Source: Paractinoplanes pyxinae
GTDB lineage: Bacteria > Actinomycetota > Actinomycetes > Mycobacteriales > Micromonosporaceae
DNA: 64,000 nt
Direction of reading: 5' to 3'
Assembly (NCBI RefSeq): GCF_026626335.1
Contig: NZ_JAPNTZ010000015.1
Coordinates: 186,001 to 250,000 of the forward strand
Numbering within the stretch: position 1 is the stretch's first letter; each line of letters opens with the position of its first letter. Shown one piece after another: positions 9,783 through 19,482 of this stretch. The notes below the pieces were generated by a model that worked only from the letters and a program-made list of their open reading frames with translations, ran no database searches and was not told where the DNA came from. The position numbers and the translations under genes were made by a program.

Positions 9783-12001
9783 GCGACGGCGACGACAGCG
9801 GTGGCCGGGGCGAACTCCGGCTCGGCCACCGGGCGACCGAAGTGGTAGCCCTGCAGGTAGCGGTAGCCGAGCCGGTGCAGAGCCTCGGCCTGGTCGGCCG
9901 TCTCGACGCCCTCGGCCACCGCGAGCAGGCCGAGCCCCGCGCTCACCTGGTAGAGAGCGTCGGCGATGACCGTGGGCCGGCCGGCCTCGGTGACGTTGTC
10001 GACGAACGACTTGTCGACCTTGAGGATGTCGACCGGCACGGTCTGCAGCAGGCCGAGCGACGAGTGGCCGGTGCCGAAGTCGTCGAGCGCGATCCGCACG
10101 CCCAGCGCGCGCAGCTCGTGCAGCGCGACCACGGCCTGGCCGCCCTCGAAGACGGCGGTCTCGGTCACCTCGACGGCCAGGCACGAGGCGGGCAGGCCGC
10201 TGTCGGCCAGCGCGGCCGCCACCGTCGCCGCGAAGTGCGGGCGGGCCAGCTGGCGGGCCGAGACGTTGACGCTGACCCGGTCGGGCGCGGCCGGGCCCAG
10301 CTCGACCCGCCAGCCCGCGAGGCGGTGGCAGGCCGTCCGCAGGATCCACTCGCCGAGCTCGACGATGAGGCCGTTGCGCTCGGCGACCGGGATGAAGGCG
10401 GCCGGGCTGACCAGTCCGCGCACCGGGTGCTCCCAGCGCACCAGGGCCTCGACGGCGGCCACCCGGGCCGACGGCAGCTCGACGATCGGCTGGTAGACGA
10501 CGCGGAACTGGTCGTTGTCGAGGGCGGCGCGGATCTCGGCGCCCAGGCGCACGAACTCGCCCGCCCGCTCGTCCAGGGCGGGGGTCCAGCGGCGTACGGG
10601 CTCGCCGGTCTGCTTGGCCGCGTACATCGCCGACTCGGCCTGCCGCAGCATCTCGACCGGCGTGACCCCGGCCCCGCCGGCCAGGCCGATCGCCACACCG
10701 ACGTACAGCTCGTGGCCGCCCTCGGCGACGGGCGCGCTCAGCGCGTGGGCCAGCGCGGCCGCCACCGTACGGGCCTGATCGGCGTCGGCCGAGGCCAGCA
10801 GCACGGCGAACTCGTCGCCGCCGATGCGCGCGGCCAGGGCGCCGGCCGGCACCGCCTCGGCCAGCCGGGCGGCCAGCGAGCTCAGAACCCGGTCGCCGAC
10901 CGGCCGGCCCAGCTCGTCGTTGACGTTCTTGAAGCCGTTCAGCCCGAGCAGCGCGATCTGCGGCCGCCCGCCCGCGGTCAGGGCGTCGTCCAGCGTGCTC
11001 TCGAAGCAGCGGCGGCTGGCCAGCCCGGTCAGCGGGTCCTGCATGGCGGCCCGGGTCAGCTCGGCCGACTGCCGGCGCACCTCGAGAACGAACCCCGACA
11101 TGCGGGCGATCACCAGCAGCACCAGCGCGCCCGCCCCGATCGCGACCGAGATCCGGCCGACCGGGTCGCCGCCGATCCGCGGGACCAGCAGCAGCGCCGG
11201 CGCCAGCAGCGAGCAGGCCCCGAACAGCAGCAGCCGGGACGGCCCGACGCGAGCCGCCGCCCGCACGTCGCCGCCGCGCTCGGCCGCCATCGACGGGTGC
11301 AGGGCGGCCACCGACCACAGGATGTAGGAAAGCAGGAAGATCGGGTCGGCCAGGTGGGTCGAGGCCGACGTGTAGAGCGGCAGCACGGAGAACGCGGAGT
11401 CGGCCACGAGCATGAACACGGCCCCGGCCACCAGCAGGCGGGCGCTCGCCGATCGCGCGCCGCCGCCGGTGAACAACCGCGCGAGCAGGGCCAGCAGCAG
11501 TGCGTCGGCGGCCGGGTAGGCGACGGTGGTGATGTGCTCGATCGTCGAGGTGCCGGACGTGGCGGCCACCGGGTAGAGCACGAACAACCAGAAGACGAGC
11601 CCGAGCCCGGTCGCCACGATCGCGGCGTCGATCAGGTCGCCCGTGCCGCCCTTGCGCCGCCGCACGAGCAGCAGCAGGCCCACCACGAGCATCGGGTACG
11701 AGCCGAGATAGAACACGTCGGCGACCGACGGGTACGGCGAGCGGTGCAGGATGTTCTCGTAGTACTCGTAGACCAGGTCGCCGATGACGAAGGTGATCTG
11801 CCCGGCGGCCATCCAGCGCCACATCGCCGGGCGCTCCGGCCGGTGCAGGCGCAGCGCGAGCAGGATGCCCACCGCCGTGGCCACGCCGATCACGTCGTAC
11901 ACGACGCTCGCGACCAGGCTGCCCTCGGGCAGTACGTAGTGAACGGCGGTCGCGGCCACGCCGGCCACCAGCCACCAGATCCAGAGTCGTCCGTGCCGCA
12001 C
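9779..12001 (-). CDS. Membrane GGDEF/EAL cyclic-di-GMP protein (GGDEF metal-site Asp replaced by Gly)
   Basis: 740 residues. Residues 1-300 hold eight or more transmembrane helices with no known sensor signature. The GGDEF domain (about 315-470) has the GGDEF loop at 394-398, but the upstream metal-binding segment reads 'LLGLNGFKNVND', with Gly353 where the first Asp of DxD/DxN is expected; cyclase activity may be lost. The EAL domain (about 485-730) looks complete: EALVRW at 518, NVSARQ, EVTETA, ALDDFGTG near 640, LKVDKSF, AEGVET and LQGYHFGRP. It is therefore probably a c-di-GMP phosphodiesterase with a regulatory GGDEF module. A paralogue of the same layout lies at 56110-58278. Confidence 0.92.
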   Translation of the reverse strand: MRHGRLWIWWLVAGVAATAVHYVLPEGSLVASVVYDVIGVATAVGILLALRLHRPERPAMWRWMAAGQITFVIGDLVYEYYENILHRSPYPSVADVFYLGSYPMLVVGLLLLVRRRKGGTGDLIDAAIVATGLGLVFWLFVLYPVAATSGTSTIEHITTVAYPAADALLLALLARLFTGGGARSASARLLVAGAVFMLVADSAFSVLPLYTSASTHLADPIFLLSYILWSVAALHPSMAAERGGDVRAAARVGPSRLLLFGACSLLAPALLLVPRIGGDPVGRISVAIGAGALVLLVIARMSGFVLEVRRQSAELTRAAMQDPLTGLASRRCFESTLDDALTAGGRPQIALLGLNGFKNVNDELGRPVGDRVLSSLAARLAEAVPAGALAARIGGDEFAVLLASADADQARTVAAALAHALSAPVAEGGHELYVGVAIGLAGGAGVTPVEMLRQAESAMYAAKQTGEPVRRWTPALDERAGEFVRLGAEIRAALDNDQFRVVYQPIVELPSARVAAVEALVRWEHPVRGLVSPAAFIPVAERNGLIVELGEWILRTACHRLAGWRVELGPAAPDRVSVNVSARQLARPHFAATVAAALADSGLPASCLAVEVTETAVFEGGQAVVALHELRALGVRIALDDFGTGHSSLGLLQTVPVDILKVDKSFVDNVTEAGRPTVIADALYQVSAGLGLLAVAEGVETADQAEALHRLGYRYLQGYHFGRPVAEPEFAPATAVVAVA

Positions 12002-12123
12002 GTCCGGTCATCGGGCCGCGGAGCCGCGACCTGAGCCCGAGCGACCGACTTCACACGTGTGCGAGCGCGTGAAGTTTCCGGGCAACGCTGGACGAGCCTT
12101 GCCCGCCCGGGAAGCATCGGGGT

Positions 12124-12789
12124 ATGGGCTTCCAGGTCCAGCCGGACGAACTCGCCCGCGCGCAGGCCGGCCTGCGCTGGGCCGAGGCTGAGCGCAATCG
12201 GATCGGGCTGCAGGTCACCGAGATGCGGGCCCGGCTGCAGCAGCGCGCCATCGACGTCGAGGTGGCCGAGACCCGCCGCCGGCTCATCTCCCACCTGCGC
12301 CGCCGGGCCGGCCACGGCGGGCTGGCCTTCCTCGACCCCGACTTCCTGACCGTGGCCGACCGGCCCACCATCGCCGAGGCGGTGCTCGAGGCGGCCCTCA
12401 CCGCGGGCGGCGCCGACTTCTGCGACCTGCAGAGCTACGAGCCGGCGACGGCCACCCTGCGGCTGGAGGCCCAGCGCGGCTTCGACGACGATTTCCTGGC
12501 CTTCTTCGGCATCGTCGGCAGCGACCGGGTCACCGCCTGCGCCGTCGCCGCCGCCACCCGCGAGGCCGTGCTGGTCGACGACGTACTGCGGAGCCCCATC
12601 TTCGTCGACCGCCCCACGCGCGCCGCGGTGCGGGCCGCCGGCACCCGGGCCGTCTACTCGTATCCGCTGCTCGACCCGTACGGAACCCTGCACGGCGTCC
12701 TCTCGCTGCACTACCGCCGGCCGTCGCCCCGCCATGGCATGCCCGAGCTCGTGGCGGCGGGCGCGGCCCGGGCGCTGTTCGCGGAATGA
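12124..12789 (+). CDS. GAF-domain protein
   Basis: 221 residues. The first 60 residues form a basic amphipathic helix ('ARAQAGLRWAEAERNRIGLQ..RARLQQR') likely to be a coiled coil. Residues about 80-215 form a GAF domain: 'ADFCDLQSYEPATATLRLEAQRGFDDDFLAFF' is the standard central strand-helix block, followed by 'REAVLVDDVLRSPIF' and 'AVYSYPLLDPYGTLHGVLSLHY'. No output domain is attached, so it probably senses a small molecule or acts as an adaptor. It diverges from the GGDEF/EAL gene with 122 bp between starts. Confidence 0.85.
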   Translation: MGFQVQPDELARAQAGLRWAEAERNRIGLQVTEMRARLQQRAIDVEVAETRRRLISHLRRRAGHGGLAFLDPDFLTVADRPTIAEAVLEAALTAGGADFCDLQSYEPATATLRLEAQRGFDDDFLAFFGIVGSDRVTACAVAAATREAVLVDDVLRSPIFVDRPTRAAVRAAGTRAVYSYPLLDPYGTLHGVLSLHYRRPSPRHGMPELVAAGAARALFAE

Positions 12790-12848
12790 CCTACGGATTC
12801 ACTTGCCGGGGCTCGCGTGACAGATGGGAACGTTGGTAGCGTCTCGCC

Positions 12849-14216
12849 ATGACGACGGAATCCGGAGTTGATCGCTCGCTGCTGGCGGGGCTGGCCCACC
12901 GTGAGCGCACTGTCTTCGCCGAGCGGCGGCCGCGGTCGGCGGCGGCCTACCAGCGCGCCGACCACTTGTTCGGCCGGGTGCCGATGACGTGGATGAACAA
13001 GACCGCGGCCGGCTTCCCGGTCTACTTCGAGCGGGCGGCGGGCAACCGGATCAGCGACGTCGACGGCCACGAATACCTGGACTTCTGCCTGGGCGACACG
13101 GGCGCCATGGCCGGGCACTCCCCCGCGCCGGTCGTCGAGGCGGTGAACCACCGGCTGGCCACGCTGGGCGGCGCCACCACGATGATGCCGACCGAGGACG
13201 CGGCGGCCGTGGGGGCCGAGCTGAGCCGGCGCTTCGGGCTGCCGTACTGGAGTTTCGCGCTGACCGCGACCGACGCCAACCGCTGGGCCATCCGCCTGCT
13301 GCGGGCGGTCAGCGGGCGGCCGAAGATCCTGGTCAACAGCTACTGCTACCACGGCTCGGTCGACGAGTCGCTGATCGTCGTCGGGCCGGACGGGCGCGGC
13401 GTGAGCCGGGAAGGCAACGTCGGCGCGCCGGTCGATGTGACCGAGACGAGCCGGGTCGCCGAGTTCAACGACCTCGCCGGCCTGGAGCTCGAGCTGGCCC
13501 ACGGGGACGTGGCGGCGGTGCTCATGGAGCCGGCGCTGACCAACATCGGCATCGTGCTGCCCGAGCCGGGCTACCTGGCCGGCGTACGGGATTTGACCCG
13601 CAAGTACGGCACCTACCTGATCAACGACGAGACGCACACGTTCTCGGCCGGTCCGGGCGGGGCCACCGCGGCCTGGGACCTGGCGCCCGACGTGCTCACC
13701 ATCGGCAAGGCGATCGCGGGCGGCATCCCGATCGGCGGGTACGGGCTGAGCGCCGAGCTGGCCGAGTCGATCCTCGGCCGTACGGACCTCGACCTGGTCG
13801 ACATGGGCGGCGTCGGCGGCACCCTGGCCGGCAATCCCGTGTCGATGGCGGCCGCGCGGGCCTGCCTCGAGCAGGTGCTGACCGAGGCGGCCTTCGACGG
13901 CATGATCGCCACGGCCACGGCGTTCGCCACCGGGCTTCGCAAGATCATCGAGGGGTACGGGCTGCCGTGGTCCGTGAGTCAGCTGGGCGCCCGGGTCGAA
14001 TACCGGTTCGCCGACCCGGCCCCGCGCAACGGCACCGAGTCGGCCGCCGCCGCGGACGCCGAGCTCGAGGACTTCCTGCACGTCTACCTGGCCAACCGCG
14101 GCGTGCTGCTCACCCCGTTCCACAACATGGCGCTGATGTCGCCGCAGACCACGACGGCCGACGTCGAACGCCACCATGCGATCTTCGCCGACGCGTTGAG
14201 CGAACTCACGGCCTGA
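12849..14216 (+). CDS. Class III PLP aminotransferase, glutamate-1-semialdehyde mutase-like
   Basis: 455 residues. The PLP-binding Lys lies in 'VLTIGKAIAGGIPIGGYG' and the cofactor-contacting Asp in 'LINDETHTFSAGPGG'; 'GDTGAMAGHSPAPV' near residue 80 is the phosphate-side loop. Overall pattern is that of class III aminotransferases close to HemL, but the real HemL genes normally sit with other haem genes, which are absent here, and the core motif is NDETHTF rather than the HemL form. A specialised amino-group transfer is more likely than haem synthesis. Substrate cannot be read from the sequence. The 3' end overlaps the next gene (opposite strand) by 11 bp. Confidence 0.88.
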   Translation: MTTESGVDRSLLAGLAHRERTVFAERRPRSAAAYQRADHLFGRVPMTWMNKTAAGFPVYFERAAGNRISDVDGHEYLDFCLGDTGAMAGHSPAPVVEAVNHRLATLGGATTMMPTEDAAAVGAELSRRFGLPYWSFALTATDANRWAIRLLRAVSGRPKILVNSYCYHGSVDESLIVVGPDGRGVSREGNVGAPVDVTETSRVAEFNDLAGLELELAHGDVAAVLMEPALTNIGIVLPEPGYLAGVRDLTRKYGTYLINDETHTFSAGPGGATAAWDLAPDVLTIGKAIAGGIPIGGYGLSAELAESILGRTDLDLVDMGGVGGTLAGNPVSMAAARACLEQVLTEAAFDGMIATATAFATGLRKIIEGYGLPWSVSQLGARVEYRFADPAPRNGTESAAAADAELEDFLHVYLANRGVLLTPFHNMALMSPQTTTADVERHHAIFADALSELTA

Positions 14217-14961
14217 GGTCGGGCATCTCGACCGTGCTGACGGCCACCGCGGTGCCGCTCGGCACGGTCGCGCCCGGCGGCACGGCCTGCCGGGTGACCA
14301 GCGCGTTGTCGGGCACGCCGTCGGGCACCAGCAGCGTCACGTTGCTGCGGCTGGCGGCCTGCCTGGCCTCGCCCAGCGTCTGGTTGCTGAGGTCGGGCAC
14401 GGTCTGCTGGTTCTGCCGCTCGGCCTCCTCCAGCAGCTCGCGGACGCGGATGCTGGTCCACAGGTAGTTCAGGATGAACCCGGCGAGCAGGCCGATGATC
14501 AAGACCGAGATGCCGACTGCGCCCGCGTACGCCGTACTTCCGAGCGGCGCCTGCAGGGCTCCGGCCAGGCTGCGCAGGCTGGGCACCACCTTGCCCAGGT
14601 TGACCAGGCCGAGACCGATGACGATGGTGGTCAGCCAGTCCGACACCTTGATCAGGTTCGAGTTGGTCAGATAGAAGGTGGCCGCCCGCCCGTCGTTGGC
14701 GGCCGCCTCGCTGGCCTCGGCCGCCCGGGCCCGGGGCAGCCCGAACAGGAAGCCGAGCCCGGCCCCCACCGCCGCCGCGGCCACGAACAGCAGGAACGCG
14801 GTGACACCGGCCCCGCCGTCGCGGCTGGCCAGCGCCAGCAGCACCGAAACGAGGGTCATGGCGAGCAGCCCGCCCACGACGAACACCGATACCCCGCGCT
14901 GAATCTTGTCGCCCGCGCGCCGCGGCGAGCGGGTCGCCGAGAAGAAGTCACGAACACCCAT
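14206..14961 (-). CDS. Membrane protein with C-terminal PASTA domain
   Basis: 251 residues starting MGVRDFFSATRSP; longer upstream frames would cross the promoter of the divergent chemoreceptor. Four hydrophobic segments are visible (about 27-47, 54-75, 115-135, 143-165). The last 65 residues are a single PASTA repeat ('VPDLSNQTLGEARQAASRSN..VLVTRQAVPPGATVPSGTAVAV'-type spacing), a fold that binds muropeptides or beta-lactams when outside the cell. A short coiled coil (IRVRELLEEAERQNQQ) links the last membrane helix to the PASTA repeat. There is no kinase domain, unlike PknB-type proteins. Confidence 0.82.
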   Translation of the reverse strand: MGVRDFFSATRSPRRAGDKIQRGVSVFVVGGLLAMTLVSVLLALASRDGGAGVTAFLLFVAAAAVGAGLGFLFGLPRARAAEASEAAANDGRAATFYLTNSNLIKVSDWLTTIVIGLGLVNLGKVVPSLRSLAGALQAPLGSTAYAGAVGISVLIIGLLAGFILNYLWTSIRVRELLEEAERQNQQTVPDLSNQTLGEARQAASRSNVTLLVPDGVPDNALVTRQAVPPGATVPSGTAVAVSTVEMPDLRP

Positions 14962-15061
14962 GGGCACGCACCGTATTGGCCGTCGCCGATCTCCTCCCGG
15001 CCGGGGTCGATGTTTTGCGATAGTGCCGTAAAGTCCGCATAACACTCCGTAACCTGACATC

Positions 15062-16579
15062 ATGGGTCTGTTCGGCAAGCGTGCGGTGGACGAGCCCGCA
15101 CCGCAGCGCACTCCTCCGCGCGACATCGAGGCGCTCGAAGAACTGGTCAACAACCTCGAGTCGGCGACCGACGAGGCCAGCAGCTGGCGCATCTACGCCT
15201 CCACCTACCTCGAGTTCTACAACCTCGAGTACGTGGCGGTCTGGCTCATCGACAAGGGGCAGCCCCGGCTCGAGTTCGAGTGCGGCAAGCTGGCCGGCAA
15301 ACTCAGCGTGCCCGGCCCGGCCAACATCGTGCAGCAGGCCGTCCGTAGCGGCAACGCCGTCTGGGTGAACGAGCGCGGCGCGGCCGGCGACCCCCGGCTG
15401 GCGTCGGCGCTGCGCGGCGGAGCGCGGGCCGGCGCGTCCGTCCCGATCGTCCAGCACGGCCGGGCCACGGCGGTGATGGAGTACTACACCGCCGCCGACG
15501 TTCAGCCGGACGCCGCCCTGATCAGCAAGTGGGGCGCCATCGGCCGGGTCGCCGAGCAGGCCCGGGTGGCCGCCCTGACCGCGTACTACACCCGCCAGGT
15601 GGCCGACGACCGGCTCGCCGTCACCAATGTGGTGGCCGCGCTCGGGCACACGTCGGACTCGTCGGTCGCTCTGCGGTCGGCCCTGGACGCGGTGCGCACG
15701 GCCTTCCACTGGGCCTACGGCTCGTACTGGCAGATCGACGAGCAGGACAACGTGCTGCGGTTCTGCGTGGAGTCGGGCGACGCCGGCGAGGAGTTCAAGA
15801 AGGTCACCCTGGCCGCCACGTTCGCCGAGGGCGTGGGCCTGTCCGGCCGGGCCTGGCGGGCTCGCGACCTCGTTTTCGTGCGCGACATCGGTCAGCTCAC
15901 CGACTGCGTCCGGGCCCCCGCGGCGCAGCGGGCCGGCGTCCGGTCCGGGGTCTGCTTCCCGATCTCCAGCGGCGACCGCATCGTGGGCACGATGGACTTC
16001 TTCACCACCGAGTACGTCGAGCTCTCGGACTCCCGGATGGACGCGCTGCGCAACGTGCAGCAGCTCGTGTCGCAGCGGCTCGACGTGGTGCGGGGCGCCG
16101 AGACGGCCGCCAGCAACGCCCGGGCCCTGCTCGACACGGTGTCCCGGCTGCGTACGGCGACCTCGGACGCGAGCCGGGTGGCCGACGACGCGGTGAGCCG
16201 GGCCTCCGACATGACCGGCGACGTCGCCGCGCTCAACGACGCGTCGGCCGCGATCGGCGACGTCATCCAGATCATCTCGTCGATCGCCGACCAGACGAAC
16301 CTGCTCGCCCTCAACGCGACCATCGAGGCGGCCCGGGCCGGCGAGATCGGCAAGGGCTTCGCCGTCGTGGCGGGCGAGGTCAAGGAACTGGCCCGCGAGA
16401 CGGCCGAGGCCACCAAGAAGGTGTCCGAGCAGATCGCGGCCCTGCAGTCCAGCGCCGAGTCGGTGGCCTCGGGCATCCGGACCACCAGCGACACGATCGC
16501 GCAGCTGGACGCCGTGCAGGCCCGGATCAGCGAAGTGCTCGAGGAGCAGGCCTCCATGGCCCACGCCTTCGAGCACTAG
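15062..16579 (+). CDS. Soluble methyl-accepting chemotaxis protein with two GAF domains
   Basis: 505 residues, no membrane helix. Two GAF-like sensor modules (about 35-165 and 190-330) are followed by a chemoreceptor signalling domain (about 345-495). The hairpin tip is clear: 'IADQTNLLALNATIEAARAGEIGKGFAVVAGEVK' spans the CheA/CheW-binding segment (positions 16279-16382 of the DNA). A cytoplasmic receptor of this kind senses an internal signal and feeds CheA. No che or flagellar genes are in this window. It is convergent with a membrane chemoreceptor 20 bp away, so the two receptors form a local pair. Confidence 0.95.
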   Translation: MGLFGKRAVDEPAPQRTPPRDIEALEELVNNLESATDEASSWRIYASTYLEFYNLEYVAVWLIDKGQPRLEFECGKLAGKLSVPGPANIVQQAVRSGNAVWVNERGAAGDPRLASALRGGARAGASVPIVQHGRATAVMEYYTAADVQPDAALISKWGAIGRVAEQARVAALTAYYTRQVADDRLAVTNVVAALGHTSDSSVALRSALDAVRTAFHWAYGSYWQIDEQDNVLRFCVESGDAGEEFKKVTLAATFAEGVGLSGRAWRARDLVFVRDIGQLTDCVRAPAAQRAGVRSGVCFPISSGDRIVGTMDFFTTEYVELSDSRMDALRNVQQLVSQRLDVVRGAETAASNARALLDTVSRLRTATSDASRVADDAVSRASDMTGDVAALNDASAAIGDVIQIISSIADQTNLLALNATIEAARAGEIGKGFAVVAGEVKELARETAEATKKVSEQIAALQSSAESVASGIRTTSDTIAQLDAVQARISEVLEEQASMAHAFEH

Positions 16580-16599
16580 CCCGTACGGACGTCCCGGTC

Positions 16600-18180
16600 C
16601 TAGTAGCGGAAGCGGGACACCAGCGACTGGAGCTGGCTCGCGGTCGTCGCCAGGTCGTCGGCCGCGTGCCGGGTCTCGCCGACCGAGGCCGTGGTGCGCT
16701 GGGTCGCCTCGGAGACGCCGCCGATGGTGGCGGCGATGTTGCCGGCGCCCGACGCGGCCTCGGACAGGGTGCGGTTCATCTCCTGCGTGGTGGCGGTCTG
16801 CTCCTCCACGGCCGAGGCGATGGTCATCTGGATGCCGTTGATCCGCTCGATGATCGCGGAGATCTCCCCGATCGCGGCCACGGCGCCGCCGGTGTCGCTC
16901 TGGATGGCCTGCACCCGGCGGGCGATGTCCTCGGTGGCCTTGGCCGTCTCCTGGGCCAGGTCCTTCACCTCGCCCGCGACCACCGCGAAGCCCTTGCCGG
17001 ACTCGCCGGCCCGGGCCGCCTCGATGGTGGCGTTCAGGGCCAGCAGGTTGGTCTGCTCGGCGATCGCGGTGATGGTCTTGACGACCGAGGCGATCTCGCT
17101 CGACGACTCGCCCAGCCGGGCCACGATGGCGTTGGTGGCCGAGGCGACCTCGACCGCCTGCACGGCCACCTCGGACGCCTCGGTGGTCGAGACGCTGATG
17201 TCGCGGATGGCCGAGCCCATCTCCTGCGAGCCGGCCGAGACCACCTGCAGGTTGTTCGAGACGGCGTCGGCCGCGGCGGCCACGGAGCCGGCCTGCACCG
17301 ACGCGTCGGAGGCGGCCGAGTCGACGGCGCCCGAGACCGAGGTCAGCTGACCGGCCGCGGCGTGCAGGGTGGAGGCGTTGCCGGCCAGGGTGACGACGTC
17401 CTCGCGCAGGCGGCCGATGGCCTGGTCGAGCGCGCCGGCCATGAGGCCGACCTCGTCGCGGACGGTCACGCCCGACGTTCGGGTCAGGTCGCCCTCGGCC
17501 AGCCCCTCGGCCACCCGGGCCACCTCGCGCACGGTGTTACGCACCCGGCCCGCGACCCGGAACCCAAGCAGCAGGCTGCCCAGCACGCCGAGCGCCAGCA
17601 GCACGGCGATCGTCCAGACGGCGGCCGACGTGTCCGACTCGGCGGTGTGGATGGCGGCCTCGGAGCGGTCCTGGGCCAGCTTGCCCAGCGCGGCCTGGTC
17701 GGCGCCGAGCGCGGCGTACAGCGTGTTGTACTGCTCCAGCACCTTCTGCAGCTGGGCGGCCGAGGCCCCGCTCGAGTCGGTCTGCAGGAAGTCGAGGAAC
17801 GCCTCCCAGTCGGCGGACGCCTTGTCGACCACCGCGGTGGCCGGCGCGTCCCCCTCGAAGGCCTTGCGCAGGCGGTTCAGGCAGTCCTGGATGGCGGCCT
17901 TGTTGGTCTCCATGTTCTGCTCGATCACGGTCCGCAGCGCCGGGTAGAGCCGGGCCGCCGACGTGTTGCCGCCGAACGCCTCGATGTTCTTGGCGAACTC
18001 CCCGGTGGCCGTCGAGACGGCGATGGTCTCGCGCTGCGCGGCCGCCGCGTCGCTGTTCTGCCCGCGCAGCGTGACCAGCGCGACGACGCCGACCAGCACC
18101 CCGCTGAGCGTCCCGGCCAGCACTGCCGCCCCGATCTTCGTCCGCAGCGAGCGGTTGTCGAACGCCCCGACCAGTCCCAT
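16600..18180 (-). CDS. Membrane methyl-accepting chemotaxis protein
   Basis: 526 residues, starting MGLVGAFDNRSL. Layout: transmembrane helix 1 (about 17-40), an extracytoplasmic four-helix-bundle sensor (about 40-185), transmembrane helix 2 (about 188-210), HAMP (about 212-265) and the signalling domain to the C-terminus. The signalling tip 'AEQTNLLALNATIEAARAGESGKGFAVVAGEVK'-type segment is intact (about 17035-16965). The C-terminus is 'LQSLVSRFRY' and lacks a CheR-tethering pentapeptide. Upstream, 18185-18240 carries tandem 11-bp units ending CCGG. Confidence 0.95.
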   Translation of the reverse strand: MGLVGAFDNRSLRTKIGAAVLAGTLSGVLVGVVALVTLRGQNSDAAAAQRETIAVSTATGEFAKNIEAFGGNTSAARLYPALRTVIEQNMETNKAAIQDCLNRLRKAFEGDAPATAVVDKASADWEAFLDFLQTDSSGASAAQLQKVLEQYNTLYAALGADQAALGKLAQDRSEAAIHTAESDTSAAVWTIAVLLALGVLGSLLLGFRVAGRVRNTVREVARVAEGLAEGDLTRTSGVTVRDEVGLMAGALDQAIGRLREDVVTLAGNASTLHAAAGQLTSVSGAVDSAASDASVQAGSVAAAADAVSNNLQVVSAGSQEMGSAIRDISVSTTEASEVAVQAVEVASATNAIVARLGESSSEIASVVKTITAIAEQTNLLALNATIEAARAGESGKGFAVVAGEVKDLAQETAKATEDIARRVQAIQSDTGGAVAAIGEISAIIERINGIQMTIASAVEEQTATTQEMNRTLSEAASGAGNIAATIGGVSEATQRTTASVGETRHAADDLATTASQLQSLVSRFRY

Positions 18181-18193
18181 ACCCCGTGCCTCT

Positions 18194-18240
18194 CCGGTTC
18201 TGCTCCGGCTTTGAACCGGCTTTGAACCGGTTCTGCTCCG
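18194..18240. repeat. Tandem 11-bp repeats upstream of chemoreceptor
   Basis: A 14-bp word, CCGGTTCTGCTCCG, occurs at 18194 and again at 18227, separated by two copies of GCTTTGAACCG. On the transcribed (minus) strand this reads as four 11-bp units ending in CCGG, 14 bp upstream of the receptor start codon. Spacing of one helical turn makes a regulator-binding array possible; that is inference. Confidence 0.5.
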
Positions 18241-18304
18241 CAAGAACTCAGATCGGCACGTACGGGGCATCTGCTGAGGATTTACCGGTATCCGGGAGAG
18301 GTGC

Positions 18305-19438
18305 TCAGATTCCGGCCAGGCGGCGGTACGCGTCGAGGACCAGGCCGTGGAAGTGGTGGACGCCGTGTTCGGAGAGGCCGGCGCCGTCGGGGTCGTACAC
18401 GATGCGGCCCTGGTCGAAGGCGGGCGTGGCCATGCCGCGTTGCACGCTTTCGACGATGCGGATGTCCTGTTGCTGCAGCACCTCGTCGATGTACTTGACC
18501 GACTGCAGTTCGGCCTCGTCGAGCTCGGCCGTCTCGAAGTAGAAGTCCCACGTCTCGAGGGTGCGGTCGACGCCGGCCGGGATGATCTGCAGCACCATGA
18601 AGTTGCCGCGGCCCGGGTAGCGCAGCAGGCAGGTGTTCGGCCACAGCCACCAGACGGCGTGCTCGTTGACCGTCGCGCCCGAGACGTCGTACGCGTCGTT
18701 CTCGCCCTCGCTGCCCTGAGCGAAGTGGCTCGACCAGATGCCGTGCGTTTTGACCTCGTAGGTGGCCATGTCGATGAGGTCGACGAACTCGGGGTGGGCG
18801 ATGTGGCAGTGGTAGCACTCGAGGAAGTTGTCGACGACGTTCTTCCAGTTCGACCTGATGTCGTAGGTCAGCCGCTTGGCGTGGGTGAGCCGGTCGACGT
18901 CGGGCGCCCACGTGCGGATCTCGGCCAGCAGGTCGCCCGCCTGCTCGGCCAGCGGCTGGGCGGCCGGATCGAGGTTGACGTAAACGAAACCGCCGAACTC
19001 CTCGACGCGTACGCCGTCCAGGCAGATCTGCGACTTGTCGAACGTCTCCATCCGGTCGGCCCGGCGGGCGCCGCTCAGTTTGCCGGTCAGGTCGTAGACC
19101 CAGGCGTGGTACGGGCACACGATGTTGGCCACCCGCCCGGCGCCGGACAGCAGCTCGTGCGCCCGGTGCCGGCACACGTTGTAGAAGGCGCGCAGCTGCC
19201 CCTGCCGGTCGCGGACGACCACGATCGGCATCCCCGCGATCTCGGCGGCGACATAGCTGCCGGGGGCGGCGAGCTGTTCGTGGTGGCCGACCCATTGCCA
19301 CGTACGGCGGAAAATGCCCGCGAGGTCGGCGGTGAGCCATTCCGGTTCGGTGTACGCGCGGGAGCGCAAGGAGAAGGAGCGGGCCGGATCGGGGTCATAG
19401 CCGGCCGCAACAGCTCGGACGTCCTCGGCGGAAGCCAT
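18305..19438 (-). CDS. Rieske non-haem iron oxygenase, alpha subunit
   Basis: 377 residues. The Rieske 2Fe-2S ligands are Cys89-x-His91 ('NVCRHRAHE') and Cys108-x2-His111 ('IVCPYHAW'). The mononuclear iron site sits in 'NFLECYHCHIAHPEF' with His210 and His215; the third ligand is expected in the C-terminal domain near 'PAFDQGRIVYDPDGAG'. The motif set is closest to ring-hydroxylating alpha subunits and to quaternary-amine demethylases of the GbcA/carnitine-oxygenase type. A reductase partner is not adjacent. It diverges from a P450 gene with only 44 bp between starts, so the two may respond to the same signal. Substrate unknown. Confidence 0.93.
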   Translation of the reverse strand: MASAEDVRAVAAGYDPDPARSFSLRSRAYTEPEWLTADLAGIFRRTWQWVGHHEQLAAPGSYVAAEIAGMPIVVVRDRQGQLRAFYNVCRHRAHELLSGAGRVANIVCPYHAWVYDLTGKLSGARRADRMETFDKSQICLDGVRVEEFGGFVYVNLDPAAQPLAEQAGDLLAEIRTWAPDVDRLTHAKRLTYDIRSNWKNVVDNFLECYHCHIAHPEFVDLIDMATYEVKTHGIWSSHFAQGSEGENDAYDVSGATVNEHAVWWLWPNTCLLRYPGRGNFMVLQIIPAGVDRTLETWDFYFETAELDEAELQSVKYIDEVLQQQDIRIVESVQRGMATPAFDQGRIVYDPDGAGLSEHGVHHFHGLVLDAYRRLAGI

Positions 19439-19482
19439 CAGTCACGCTAGCCCGGCCTCCGCCGATCGTTCAAGATGTCCCG

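Noticed and set aside
7359..12034. Very long minus frame (1550 codons) and a plus frame (1043 codons) crossing phosphoketolase and GGDEF/EAL genes
   Set aside because: Both cross two well-supported genes and encode only His/Arg/Gly/Ala-rich sequence; shadows caused by GC bias.
12849..14216. Naming the aminotransferase hemL
   Set aside because: Only the general class III fold is clear; no haem genes are adjacent and the active-site motif differs from the usual HemL form.
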